Below are positions 48,168 through 58,887 of a stretch of DNA of 64,000 bases, one piece after another (positions within the stretch are counted from its first letter, which is position 1; each line of letters begins with the position of its first letter). The notes below the pieces were generated by a model, which saw only the letters and a program-made list of their open reading frames with translations, was not told the DNA's origin and searched no databases. Source of the DNA: Takakia lepidozioides (taxonomy: Eukaryota; Streptophyta; Takakiopsida; Takakiales; Takakiaceae); NCBI GenBank assembly GCA_030704615.1, contig CM060731.1, positions 53,134,001 through 53,198,000 on the forward strand, given 5' to 3'. Position numbers and translations under genes: made by a program.

Positions 48168-51100
48168 ATGGCTTCCTCTGAAGCGGAGTTCTTTTCAGAC
48201 GACAAACCAGTGCCGTTCTCCCAGGAAGTCCTTGACAATGGATTTGCAATTGTTCTGGAACAGTCTTGGCTACCCGTTTCAGCTTGCAGAATGGCTCCAT
48301 CTTTTTGGAGAAAGAGGTTTACGATCTGAAAGGGAAGTTGGTGAAATATTCTTTCCAAAACCGTGATGAGACGGCTCATATCAGCCAGTGGAGAGTGCGT
48401 CCTGGTCGATACAGAGTACTTGGAGAGCCTCGGCGAAGTCCCTTGGGTCATATATGACGCCGCCCGGACGGCTGCTTTTTTTCGCGTTGAAGACAAGAGG
48501 GTGGTGTTGAAAAAAGAACAGACTCCTCCACTCCACTCGTTGAGCTTTCGGATTCTTCCGATGATGACATAAGTGAAATTCCAAATCCAGTCCTTCCTAC
48601 TGTGTTTGCAGAAGCTATGAAGAAGAGATTTGTAGTGTCATTCCAAAATTGCGGGCGATGGGAGGATGGCTGGATTCAAAAGTGAGTTGCGGGGAATTGA
48701 TTGGAATCTTTGAAGCAGGTGCCTGTGAAGTTCTTGCCGGAGACTTTTGATGGCGATCCTCCTATCGAGCTGCCTCCTCCTCCGCGAGTTGGAGGTTAAC
48801 AATCATGATGCATGGAATGGACAAGAAACACGACGGGCACCCGTGGTGCAGAACAAAACATCCAATATTCAGAATGATGACAAGCTTGTTTTCAGGAGGA
48901 CAGTTTGCAATGGACACCTTAGGTGTGATAATTTGAATTGCAGACACTTTCTTCAGTCTGGAGTTCATAATCAAAGCGAATGGGAGGGTCTGGCGAGAAT
49001 CCATTTCAGCCTGGGACTGCCCCTCCACCGGCAAACACTTTCGTCTGCAAATTCTGCAAACTTGTGCCATCCTGCTTGGCGCTCTGCGGAGCAGAATGTA
49101 CTATGTTGTCCACCGTTGAAACAATGACGAGAGCTTGTGTGCATTTTGGATTCCATAACCATCCTGTCTCGAAGGGGGATTACAGGGAGAGTGTTGAGAC
49201 AGTATCGAGGTTGATCAAACAGGAGTTCGGGAGAACCCATCCGCAACAACATCATCTGCAATTGCTCTTGGCGAAACAAGTCCTTCTTGGAAAGCCATAT
49301 TTTGAGTGAAGGAGATTCTGTGGGGACTAAACTTGACGGTGCAGCATTGGACCTGGTCATGGATCATTTCTCCACTTTAAGTTCACCTAACATTCGGCAT
49401 CAGATCAATGCATTGAGAATGGGCTCTGGGATCAGAGGCTACATAGACAATATTTTGGAATTGAAACGACTGAGCAAGTACGATTACATCCAGGACAATG
49501 TATTCCCAGGTCAAGGTGCCATCAAAGTTTTTCTTTTCAAAATATCGACTGTTGGGGAGGGCAGTGGGGTTAGCCTCGTGAAGCGGATGCAAAGACTGGG
49601 GACTTGCAGAACTGTTTTCTTATGTTTGATCATGTGAAACGAGTGAAGGATTGGACGACAATGGCTTGTCATGTCTATGATCCACTGTACCAACGAGTTA
49701 TGAGGATACGGAATCCCAGAAGCTCATGTGGAATTCCCTGATACGTGTCATGGGCTGCCATGGGCTGCCATCTCCAAATTTCGCAGGTTTCATGGCGGAT
49801 AGTGCTCAAGCAAATTTCAATGCTATTCGTATTGTCTTCGGATCGGGCGACCCAAAAGTGCCTATGCCAGGAAGAGAGCGTACATGTCTATTCCATTGGA
49901 CACAATCTCTGGAAAACATACAAAGTCGGACATCAAACCAGAGATGCAGACTCAGCACCGTAAATTGTGCAAAGAGTACAAAGATGCTAGAACAATGAAG
50001 GAGGCGGACACTTTGTTCCAGACAATTCGTGCCTGGTGGTTCTCTTCTGGAGCTCATCACTTGAGAGTATGAGAGCATTGGAAGATTGGCTGGCGTTTTG
50101 GCACTTCCGGTATAGACAGTGGGGAGCAGCCATGACAATGGTACGAGGCTTCTATTTCATGCTTTATTCATACATTTGCTTTCCATATTTTTTGACTCAT
50201 TGCTTTCTTTATGTTGTTTCCTGTGCACTATTCTGAAGTGTGGTTATCCTCTTTGCAGAACATGTCCATTGAGGAAATGGCAGACATGCCATCTTGCAAT
50301 TTGGCAGAAACTGTGCACAATGCATGGTTGCAGCAGTCTGGGAAACGAGGTCGGGATTTGTATGTGGCAACAACAGATGATTTGATACGTGCCTTGCAAC
50401 AACAAACCCGATACCGTGATTTCTTACGAGGTGGGGTTGGTGGCAAGGGTCCGGACAAATCGGAGTTGATGTTGCGTGCTGCAAACAGATCTGGGGATCC
50501 AATCAAGATAGCACGGGCGGTGAGCATGTATGCCCAGGGAACGCCACTTGTTTCTAGAGTTCCACATCTTGAAGGGGAGGAGAGATTCGGCTCCTGTAAG
50601 AGGAAATTGAACACTCCACCTGGTTCGGATTCAGATTCCCACAGGGCAGACCGTGATAACTTCTCGAAGCCTCGTGTTCCCCTGCATGACAGCTCCGTGT
50701 CCGGAACCTCCATTGTGGAGGAACCTCCAACACGACGGCAAGCTCCAGCATCAAACCGTGCCACTGAAATGGTGCAGGAGAGAAACAACCCCCTTGATGT
50801 GCTTGAGTCCGCATGCCCCGACCACGTTTGGCACATAGAACGCACAAGTGTCGGGTCTCGTGTGAAATGTACAGCGATCAGGGCAACTAATTTCGAGAAG
50901 TGCACTTCATCTATATCCAGAGGTGGTGCCCGAACTCCTGCTCCGACTTTCACGGGCTTGATGCGTCCATACGGTCAACCAGAAGCCAAGAACCACAAGT
51001 TCTGGTTCTGCGCAGATGATTGTGCCAGATGTGTGCATGGAACTGTGCATCCTTCCGTAGTGATGAAGCCATCTCCTCCAACCGTTTGGCCCGTGAAGGT

Positions 51101-51648
51101 GGGAACACATCTCAGCTTTCAGGAGATTGAAATGCTGGAGGAGGCAGGTTTTTCCCTTGCGAGACAACCCCAACTCCATGCATGTGCTACTACTCTCTCG
51201 CTCCTCCCGGGTCCCCCCCCCGGCAAATCCTGACTTGTGGCCAACCAAACGAGATGGAAAGCTCGTTCGGCGTTTCCCTCCAACCGCTGAACACTTTGGC
51301 AAAGTGGAGTCCGCAAGAATGCTCCAAGCTCGTGTCGGAAGCACCACGGAAGTACCCGATCCAGGATATGGTCGGGTATTCACAATCATCACTTCCACAT
51401 CTGCTGTTCATGACAGGACCTACGACATCACGGTTTCCAATTTCCCCAATTGCACATGTCCTGATTTTGTGAATATGCTATCAACCAGTTTGGGCAAGAG
51501 AGGTAAATTCATACCCTGCAAACATTTGTATTTCATATTTTTGAGGAGGATGGTTTGCGATCCCAAACGTGACAACTTCATTCACCAGGCCACTATGAGT
51601 TTCAACGAGGTCGATACTCTTTTGCAGCGGGATACAACACATGGGTAG
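48168..51648 (+). pseudogene. SWIM-domain transposase-like gene relic (MULE-type), with an intron
   Basis: A first ATG at 48168 opens MASSEAEFFSDDK..., but the frame breaks by 48330. Later pieces are: 48980-49309 (CKFC and HFGFHNHPVS), 49287-49637, 49726-49998 (FMADSAQANFNAIRI, GRERTCLFHWTQSL), 50036-50140, 50259-51233 and 51127-51648. The last piece contains a SWIM zinc finger (CTCPDF ... CKH). A GT-AG intron of 118 bp at 50141-50258 joins WGAAMTM to NMSIEEMAD in phase 0. The domain order, with the RNase H-like region followed by SWIM, matches MuDR/FAR1-like transposases; the family name is inference. Multiple shifts show it is dead. Its function would have been DNA cut-and-paste transposition. 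Confidence 0.65.
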
Positions 51649-52104
51649 CATGAACTATGTAATGTGGTATGTGGATGACCATGATTTGAAATGTGTAATT
51701 CACATCAATTCGTCGGCTGTGCAATGATATGGCCTCCAACTATACGGAGTGAGGTCTGAGTGACAACTTTTAGGTAGTGCACATTTGTCATTGCACCGTT
51801 CGAAGTCTACATGTCTTGCTGTCGCTATGCACTACAATCATCTTTTGAAGATGATCATAACTCTCATTGTTATTTGAGGAGGGAGGAAGTCTTCTCGTGG
51901 CAGCCTTTATGGCGCACACTTTGTGAGGATATTTTGTCGTCTTCGTAATTGTAAAAGTGAAACAAACATTTGTAATTGCACAATGTTGGATGCTGCAATT
52001 GTAGGCCTCAACGCTCGTCTTGATTCTATTTAGGCAAGATTCCCTGCATTAATTCCACGGTCATAGGACCATCCACGGTTATAGGCGGCGCATGTTAATG
52101 CTGA
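51649..52104. other. No gene seen
   Basis: Presumed 3' flank of the SWIM transposase relic. No coding signal or matching terminal inverted repeat was noticed. Confidence 0.4.
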
Positions 52105-52290
52105 CGTGGCAGTTGACGGACAGTGCCACGTCATCATTTACCGCCACATCAGCATGCTGACATGACGCTCACGCCACGTCAGCATGTTGCAGGCTCACGC
52201 CACGTCAGCTGGCGTGAGCGTACGCTCACGCCACGTCAGTCTCTCCTGCGTGAGCGTACGCTCGCGCGCTCACGTGCAACGCTCACGCCT
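52105..52290. repeat. Cluster of CACGTCAGC repeats with palindromes
   Basis: At least six 'ccacgtcag'-type words in about 180 bp, alternating with 'gctcacg' words. A perfect 22-bp palindrome occupies 52211-52232 (11-bp arms, centre between 52221 and 52222) and a 12-bp palindrome 'gagcgtacgctc' recurs near 52252-52263. It lies directly upstream of copy B. The ACGT cores resemble bZIP-binding sites in plants; a regulatory role is inference. Confidence 0.7.
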
Positions 52291-52963
52291 TGCTTCCGTT
52301 GCCTTCGAGGAGCTGTGGTGGACAATGTTGAAGAGCTCTTGAAGAATTGATTGAGGGATATTTGAAGGATACTTGCCATGGCCATACAAACGAGTGGATA
52401 GAGTCAGGAGGGAGAGTGATGGGATGAGAGCATTCTGGGGTTAGGAATTGCTTTAGTTTCTCTTCCCCATAGTCTTTCACATTCTTTGTAGGCCAAAACC
52501 TCTCCGTAGGTGGATGCAATAGTCAATCCGGGTTTGGGCTGGGGTGTCCTTGCAGGAGCGACACTGTGGAGTGTTTTTGGTATGGGGGAGTTGTTGTCTT
52601 GATTTTCTTGTGTTTGGATCCCCTCCACACCTGCATGCTTGATTGTGCGCCATGTTAGCTTTGTGTGGGCGCTTGTTTTCATAGGAGGTTGGTCCGGATT
52701 TGATCACCGGCCCATCCTAGAGTATGCTGTCGGTGGTGAAGCTGGAGTGATGACCAGCAAGACCACCAGTGTTTCTTCTATGGTGAGGCTGGGTTGATGA
52801 CCAGATAAGAGTGCTTGCGGTGGATGCAGGTGCACGTACAGCTCTACGTTAGAAACCTATTATTCTTGCTTGAACCACAAGCCGCAACAGGTTCTCTACT
52901 CGGTTACCTTGTGGAAAGTGGGGATTAGAGACAGGTTCATTCCCAGGCCAACAACAGTCGGGT

Positions 52964-53470
52964 GTGACTTGTTGGGATTGTGGAGGACCCCATGTCAAGA
53001 AGGATTGCCCGGAGAGAGGCAAAGGGCCGGCACAGGCACAACCTACACAACTACAGTGTGGGCATTATGGAAAGTATGGGCATGAGGAGGCCCATTGTTA
53101 TGGCTTGCATCCTGAGCTACGGCTAGGCCAGTTCCAAGGGAACAATGGTGGCCAAGGACAAGGCAATGTAGTCCAGAGAGGCAGAGGAGGCAGAGGTCGG
53201 GGTGGAGGTCGTAACCAAAACCAAGGAGCACAGGGTCAGGGTCAAGGTCAAGGTCATGACCAAGACATGGTGGATAGACTTGCCCAGCTAGAGCAACGTC
53301 TTGCTGCCATGGCCACTACTCATGTTGCGCCAGCTCCAAGGTCTGAGATTCAAGCCCCACCTGCACAACCTCTTATGCCTAGGGAAGATCAGATTGGTAT
53401 GGGCTTCATGTGTGGAGCCATACTTGCAGGGCCATTGCATGTATTGGACTCTGCTGCTGCTATCACTTGA
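52964..53470 (+). CDS. Gag nucleocapsid with two zinc knuckles (copy B)
   Basis: A 168-residue frame opening CWDCGGPHVKKDC, then a second knuckle CGHYGKYGHEEAHC in which the second Cys has become Tyr. A Gly/Gln/Arg-rich stretch and LEQRLAAMATTHV follow. RNA binding is the expected role. The upstream capsid region present in copy A is missing here. A Ser/Thr/Ala-rich spacer continues in another frame at 53570-53959. Confidence 0.8.
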   Translation: MTCWDCGGPHVKKDCPERGKGPAQAQPTQLQCGHYGKYGHEEAHCYGLHPELRLGQFQGNNGGQGQGNVVQRGRGGRGRGGGRNQNQGAQGQGQGQGHDQDMVDRLAQLEQRLAAMATTHVAPAPRSEIQAPPAQPLMPREDQIGMGFMCGAILAGPLHVLDSAAAIT

Positions 53471-53986
53471 GCAGCAACGCGTGCTCCTGAGCCAAGAGGA
53501 GCGGATGTGGATTTTGATCCACAAAGGGGGGAAACAAGTCGTCAGACAAAGCTTCCATAGTCCTTTACATTGGCTGAGACAATGCCACCTACGCCATCAA
53601 TGGCACTCGCTCGTCCAAGTGTGTCGGAGGTAGAGCCACGAGTGTCATTGGGGAGAGTTGGTGTGGCTCGGGAAATGCCAGTGGGTGGTGCTGCAAAGCA
53701 AGGTGCAGCCAGTACATTGTTGGGGGCGGCTACGGCGGTTTGCCAAGCTCCACTATTTTCTGCAATGACCATTGCAATGTCGGGGATTCGGCCAACTGTT
53801 GTGTTCAGACTAGCAGCTAGACTCTGTGAGAGTGGTGATACATCGGCACTATCTGCGGAGATAGCAGATAAGGTGCCGTCTATGGATGCTTTGGATTCGA
53901 GGGTGAAGTCAGCCACAGCTTCGCCATGGCAAGCGGCAGCTGCAAGGTTGCAGGAGTAGTCAGCTAGGCCAGCCATTGAGCGCAGC

Positions 53987-54500
53987 ATGGTGACTCCTGG
54001 GATAGTCCTGGTGGACAATCAGGATGGAGTGTTTCAATTGGGTGGCCCAACCGGGAGGAGGTATAGGGAATGCCTCTTGTTGGACTCGGGAGCACAGCCA
54101 TTGATATTGGGGAGAACAACAATTGCAGGCTTGGGCCTTATAGAGGCAAATTTGGAGCCTTGTCATTTCCAAATTCAAACATCTTTGGGCTGCTCAGAGA
54201 AGGCACGAGGGATTACACGCCATGAGCTCTTCATTCGATTGCAGCCAAATCATCCTATAGATGGCTCTGTCATGAGAGCTAAAGCCATTGTTACGGACGC
54301 GATGTCTTATGATGTGCTTGTTGGTGGGGTTGTGTTATACCCGATGGGCTTTACTTTGGACTTTTGGTAGGAAACGGCATACTACAGGCCGGAATGGCAG
54401 TCAGGGGATGGTCAACGTGCACTGCTCCCAGTGCGGTTTATTGGGAATATAGCGGTGGATCATAAGAACATGATGCCCACATTGGCTGCATTCTCAGGGG
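53987..54500 (+). pseudogene. Retropepsin (copy B)
   Basis: Frame 53987-54370 has LLDSGAQPLILG, AMSYDVLVGG and GFTLDFW and aligns with copy A's protease along its whole length. A TAG follows at 54368-54370. The same frame continues to about 54500, where one indel moves the coding sequence into the methyltransferase frame. Confidence 0.8.
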
Positions 54501-54510
54501 TGGTGAGCTC

Positions 54511-55747
54511 TTGGAGGGCAATAGCCATGCAGATGATAGGCCACCACCTGATGAGGACAAACAATTGGCATACAAGGCTGATTTGCTTTCTCATGTGCCT
54601 GTTCATATTCCACTGTGGGGTACAGTTGGGAATTTGCATCGAGTAGCAGACGAGTGTGTGTACCAAGCATGGCAGGAGGCCTATCCATTCGTGAGTGAGG
54701 GGAGTTCAGTGACATCACCCGGACCTCCTCAGTTAGTTCCTTTGGACACAATGCCCATTACCTGGCAACCACCTGACTCAGGGATTTGTTTGCTAGACAT
54801 GTTTGGAGGCATGAGCACTGGGCTTGTAGGAGTGTTGCAAGCATGGATTAAAGTATGCAAGTACTTGTATGTGGAGAAGGATGAGTCTGCTCGGCGTATT
54901 TCTATGTGCCACATCGCCTTATTCATACACCAGTATCCTGAGTTGTTGCCTCTCTCAGCAATCCAAGGTTACCAAAAGGCCTTGCCAGCAGACATTACCT
55001 TGCTGGGAGCGGATGATTTGGGCCGACATGGTACAATTGACTTGGTGATAGCTGGATGGCCTTGCCAAGGACACTCTCCCGCAGGTCATGGGAATGGCTT
55101 GCATGATGCAAGGTCGCATTTGTTTTGGGAGATGTTACGAGTATTGCGTGACTTGCAGTTGAGGCAAGTACAACCTCCGGCTTACATCATGGAAAATGTT
55201 CTTCTCATGGGGGATTCTCGGGCTAGGGTTATGGTTAGTGTGCATCAGGTGCGGTCTTGGATTGGACCGGCTGTATTATTGGAGGCAACTGCAGTGGGTT
55301 CACGGGCACATAGGCCTAAGTTGTGGTGGACCAATCTTGCACCACCAGAGTTGCTCAAGAGAGCCTATGATTCCATTCAACGGCCACCCAACCTCATGGT
55401 TGAGGGCATTTTGGACCAAGGGAGACAACCACAGAGAGTGTGACATGATGACCGTTCACCTTTGGCGGTGGTCAATCGAGTGGGGCAACCACGTGCGGCC
55501 TTGCCTACACTCATGAGTTTTTCCTCGTCTCATTCTTTTCGAGACAATGGTCCAGGGTTGATTTGGGACAATGCGCTACAACAATTGGTGGAGCCTAGTG
55601 CGGATGAACGAGAGCGGGCAATGGGGTTTGCCACGGGCACTACAGCTGTGCCAGCTCTGTCAGAGACATCACGACGCCAGGTGTTGGGTCAGGCAATGGA
55701 TCTCAATTGCTTGACATGGGTCATTGACTTGTGCATGGCTGAGCAAC
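54511..55747 (+). CDS. Cytosine-5 DNA methyltransferase domain inside retrotransposon pol (copy B)
   Basis: A 310-residue frame (54511-55443) ends at a TGA; the same frame continues from 55444 to about 55747. Motifs: I, LDMFGGMSTG; II, YVEKDE; IV, GWPCQGHSPAG with the catalytic Cys; VI, MENV; VIII, SRAHRPKLWW; then, after the stop, ERERAMGF and LGQAMDLN (IX/X-like). Most positions agree with copy A. Differences are scattered substitutions, and the core catalytic residues that can be recognised are kept. The stop lies at a different codon from copy A's, where copy A has Arg (RVRHDD). The frame continues through the linker towards RT with one more stop (56107-56109). Resembles DNMT3/DRM-type enzymes; de novo activity is inference. 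Confidence 0.9.
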
Positions 55748-56318
55748 GGAGATTGCAAGCATTGGTGGCTACTTCTGTACTTCCATTGGATATTGTACCC
55801 TCTCTGCCAACCGGGACGGTGGAGGCAGTGAGTGGGGGCGAGCACATGATCATGGAATGCAAACACCCATGGCAGATGTGGGATGAGATGCAGAAAGAGA
55901 GAGTCATTGGATCTCTCAAGGAGCAAATATATGAAGAGTGGGGAGAGCCATACACGGAGGATCAGTTGGAGGCCAAGGTGGCCAAGGCTCTTGAAGAGGT
56001 TGAGGATGTTTCTTTTGCGGAGGATGTTCTCAAGGTGGCTATGGCGGAGCAAGTGGAGGCTATGCCACAGTCAGGGTGGGCGGACAAGGCCCAAGAAGTT
56101 GCTATCTAGCAATCAAAGGATTCGTCTCCTACCTCCAAGCCTACTGTACACAAGGTTGCAGTCACTGAGGACAATTGGGAACCAAATGTTGGACCTACAG
56201 TCACCGGAGGAGAGAGACGGAGGATCCGGCGATTTCTAAGGGCTTATAGAAAATGCTTTGCCTTCGGTTTGAAGGATTTGGGGAGTTTGAAGGGCCAGGA
56301 GATTCGTATTGATTTGGC
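55748..56318 (+). pseudogene. DNMT-to-RT linker and first residues of reverse transcriptase (copy B)
   Basis: An acidic, Lys/Glu-rich linker leads, after a TAG at 56107-56109, to VAVTEDNWEPNVGP and GGERRRIRRFLRAYRKCFAFGLKDLGSLKGQEIRIDL. The last part is the typical entry to a Ty3/gypsy RT (usual form ...YRDVFA.S..DL...). The match ends at about 56318. This proves the methyltransferase sits immediately upstream of RT in the polyprotein. Confidence 0.8.
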
Positions 56319-56552
56319 CCAAGTTTGGGCACCTCCTTGTACCCAAGCTCCTTGGGGTCCTCCATTGGACCCACTTGGAATCCATGACCACATGTTCATC
56401 GTTTGTGGAGGGGCCATGGGCTGCTGCCAGGTAGGTGCTCCTTGCTGTAGCCACGTTTGCCCACCTCTGGATTGCACCCATGGGCCATTCGGGCCTTGTT
56501 GCACCCATGTCGTAGGTGGACCAGTAGCATTCGCCACAGCCTCAGTCCCCAC
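56250..56552 (-). pseudogene. Tryptophan/glutamine-rich Gag-like fragment of another retroelement
   Basis: The minus-strand frame 56552-56244 encodes short repeats (WVQQGPNGPWVQ, WLQQGAPTWQQP, WVQGGAQTW) like the N-terminal region of some plant retrotransposon Gag proteins. It meets copy B head to head near 56318. The family assignment is weak. Confidence 0.4.
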
Positions 56553-57362
56553 TTCCTTTGCGCGCTTTGATGCAGCCTAACACAAGCCCCTCCACCCCAC
56601 AAAGTTAGCAATGATGGAAAATAAGGCCAACCGGGTAACGAGCAAGGTCGGCAGTTCGTGAACGCATACAAACCTTGGCCCAACGTGCCAAGAAAAGTTT
56701 GGCATCCAATGGCGTGAATGCATGGAATGTCATGCTCTGGCGCCCTAGCAATGTCCCACATCCATTCAGTATTAAAACCCTAACACATGTTCTAACCCTT
56801 TGAAATTGCAGTCAAGCCATACACAGTCCAACTCGTAAGCCATTCATCTTTCTAACAAAAGTTTCCAGGTCATTCACATCTAGGAAAGAACCAAGGTTTG
56901 ATATATAACATTTACCACCATATATGTAGATTGTAAACTCATCACAAAAGCTGATTGCAGGTCTGGAGATAAATCTCCGGAACCAGGCTCAAAGCATATC
57001 AGGTTCGAAATGAAACAATCAACCACTCATGCCTTACGTTCACAAGCCAATCATAGTAGTAATAAGCTTGGTTATATAAACCAATCACTATCTCAGTCAC
57101 TGTAAGCGTTTACATTTCATGAGCCATTCTCCAGCCTCTCCCTCACTCTCAGTCTAGCCCCACACACTCCCTTCTCCATCAGTTCATCACTCCAAAGATC
57201 ATTCCTCCGCCATACACCCCAACCTCTTACTCACTTAGATTTACCCTAAACCTTGCTCGGTTTTGCCTCTACCTCTGCTTTACACAAAACCCTACCCTAA
57301 ACCCTACACATCATGAAAATGCTCAATTGCTTCCACAATCTGAGAGGAACTAAGGGTGAGAT
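56553..57362. other. No gene seen
   Basis: AT-rich non-coding sequence. Contains short telomere-like words ('ccctaaaccctac' near 57292-57305), too few to be an interstitial telomere array. Confidence 0.4.
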
Positions 57363-58887
57363 TGTACTCATAAGACGTTGTTTGCCGTAGCCTTGTGGCC
57401 ATTGACCCCGCGCCCAGTTTGAGCGGGAACAAAAGGAACAGAACCTACCTGTGTCAGGGGCTGACATTGGTAGTAAGACTTACCTTCATATAAAGAATTA
57501 ATCCGGGTTTTCTAGATATCCTCTAGAAATCCCTTCACACAAGCATCAATTTGCTGTGTGTGATTTGCCCAAAAACTAGGCCTCAGGAGGGTCTGGGCTT
57601 TTGGCTCAGCCTCGAGACTTTCAAAGCTAGTAAACAGGGGTACAGGCACAATTCCCTTGATAGGATTGAAGATAGTGTCTCTTTGGTGAGAGAACCCCGG
57701 ACAGTGTATCAGAAAATGAATATTGTCTTCAGATTGCCCACACAACGGACAATTGCACTGTCCCTTTCCTCTCTGCTTCTATTAGCTGTTCAAAGGTAGG
57801 CTTCCTGCCCTGAGTTTAAATTTCAGTCTAGTGCCGAGAGTGGGTAGACCCTTGAGGTCATCCAAGATGTCGTCCCCCATGTTACTGACTAGAAACAAGT
57901 TCAGGGAAGTTTTCTGCATAACTTCATTTTCATCAGACAATCTCATGGCAACAGACATGGCTTTGGACACTATAGCCTCTAAGTCAGATTTATCTAGCAG
58001 GGTCAAGACTTGGGGATCCAGGTCCAGGTCCTTGAGAATCTCTTCTACTCTCTTCTAAAAGGACTTAGCCTGTTTGACAGGGCGGTCCTGTTTCCAAGAT
58101 ATAGAGTCGATTAACTTAGGATATCTGGTCTTGGGCATATGTTGCAGCTGACCCCACCATCTGACCTTGAATTCATGTCATCGGGAGCTGAAGGACGGAA
58201 TGCCAAACTCACCCCAAACAGCCACATTGGTTGTTTTGGAGCATGCTGACATACACTCCTTAAGCACCCCCACTTGAATGGATTCTACAGACTTAGTCTG
58301 GTTGGAGTTATCAACCCATATAGTAGATTCGTACTTCCATGCAGGTCTAATAACGCGACAAAGCATGGTTTTCTAAACCTCAGAGTTGACCCCTATGCAG
58401 TGGAAAAATTTAGTGAGCCCCAAACCTTTGCCTTTGCCAGTTTGAAGAACTTTCCGGATATGTGCATCCCAATTACAATTGGAGGAAAACTGAACGCCCA
58501 AGTAAGTGTAGGGTTTAGGGTGGACCGGGATCTCTTGGGTATCCCACTGCCACTTAAGATCACTTCCTCCCTCTCCTCTGTTGTTGAATGCTACCACTGC
58601 ACATTTGCTGACATTAGCCTCTAGCCCCCAAAGATCAAAGTATCTCTTCGCGCAATCAATCAACTCCTGGAGATTGGTTGGAGTCTCTCCTATGCCTGCG
58701 AACATAAGGGCTGGTATGGTGGTATCACCCACCCTTAACCCTAAATCCCTCACTTTCCACATCCTCGAGGAGTTGATTGATGAAAACATTGAAGAGCAGA
58801 GGGGAGAGAGTACATCCTTGAGCTACACCTCGGTCTATGTCAAAGAAGTTGGACTTCTGTCCGTTAACAGTGACACAGCTATGTGAA
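57363..58887 (-). pseudogene. LINE reverse transcriptase 3' half, catalytic box damaged
   Basis: Minus strand from about 58887: RGVAQGCTLSPLLFN (RT motif), then frame 58789-58373 with ECKRYFDLWGLEANVSKCAVV-type block and YTYLGVQFSSNCNWDAHI, then 58366-58178, 58006-57782 and 57745-57512. The last ends in a zf-RVT-like knuckle CGQSEDNIHFLIHC. At the position of the FADD box the sequence reads LMFAGIGETP, so the two catalytic aspartates are deleted. The 5' end is truncated in a GA-rich microsatellite at 58888-58930. The 3' end carries the signature shared with 8.1, 37.3-37.4 and 40.8 kb. Confidence 0.8.

Larger units (their letters stand above)
52300..56318 (+). mobile_element. DNMT-carrying Ty3/gypsy-type retrotransposon, copy B (5' half)
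   Basis: Plus-strand order: leader (52.30-52.95 kb), zinc knuckles, spacer, retropepsin, methyltransferase, linker, first residues of RT, then an abrupt end at about 56318 where unrelated tryptophan-rich Gag sequence on the other strand begins. The capsid part of gag is deleted between about 52950 and 52964. Homologous throughout to copy A, in the opposite orientation, and clearly diverged. Confidence 0.9.

Noticed and set aside
57280-57310. Telomere-like CCCTAAA words
   Set aside because: Only one or two units; not an array.
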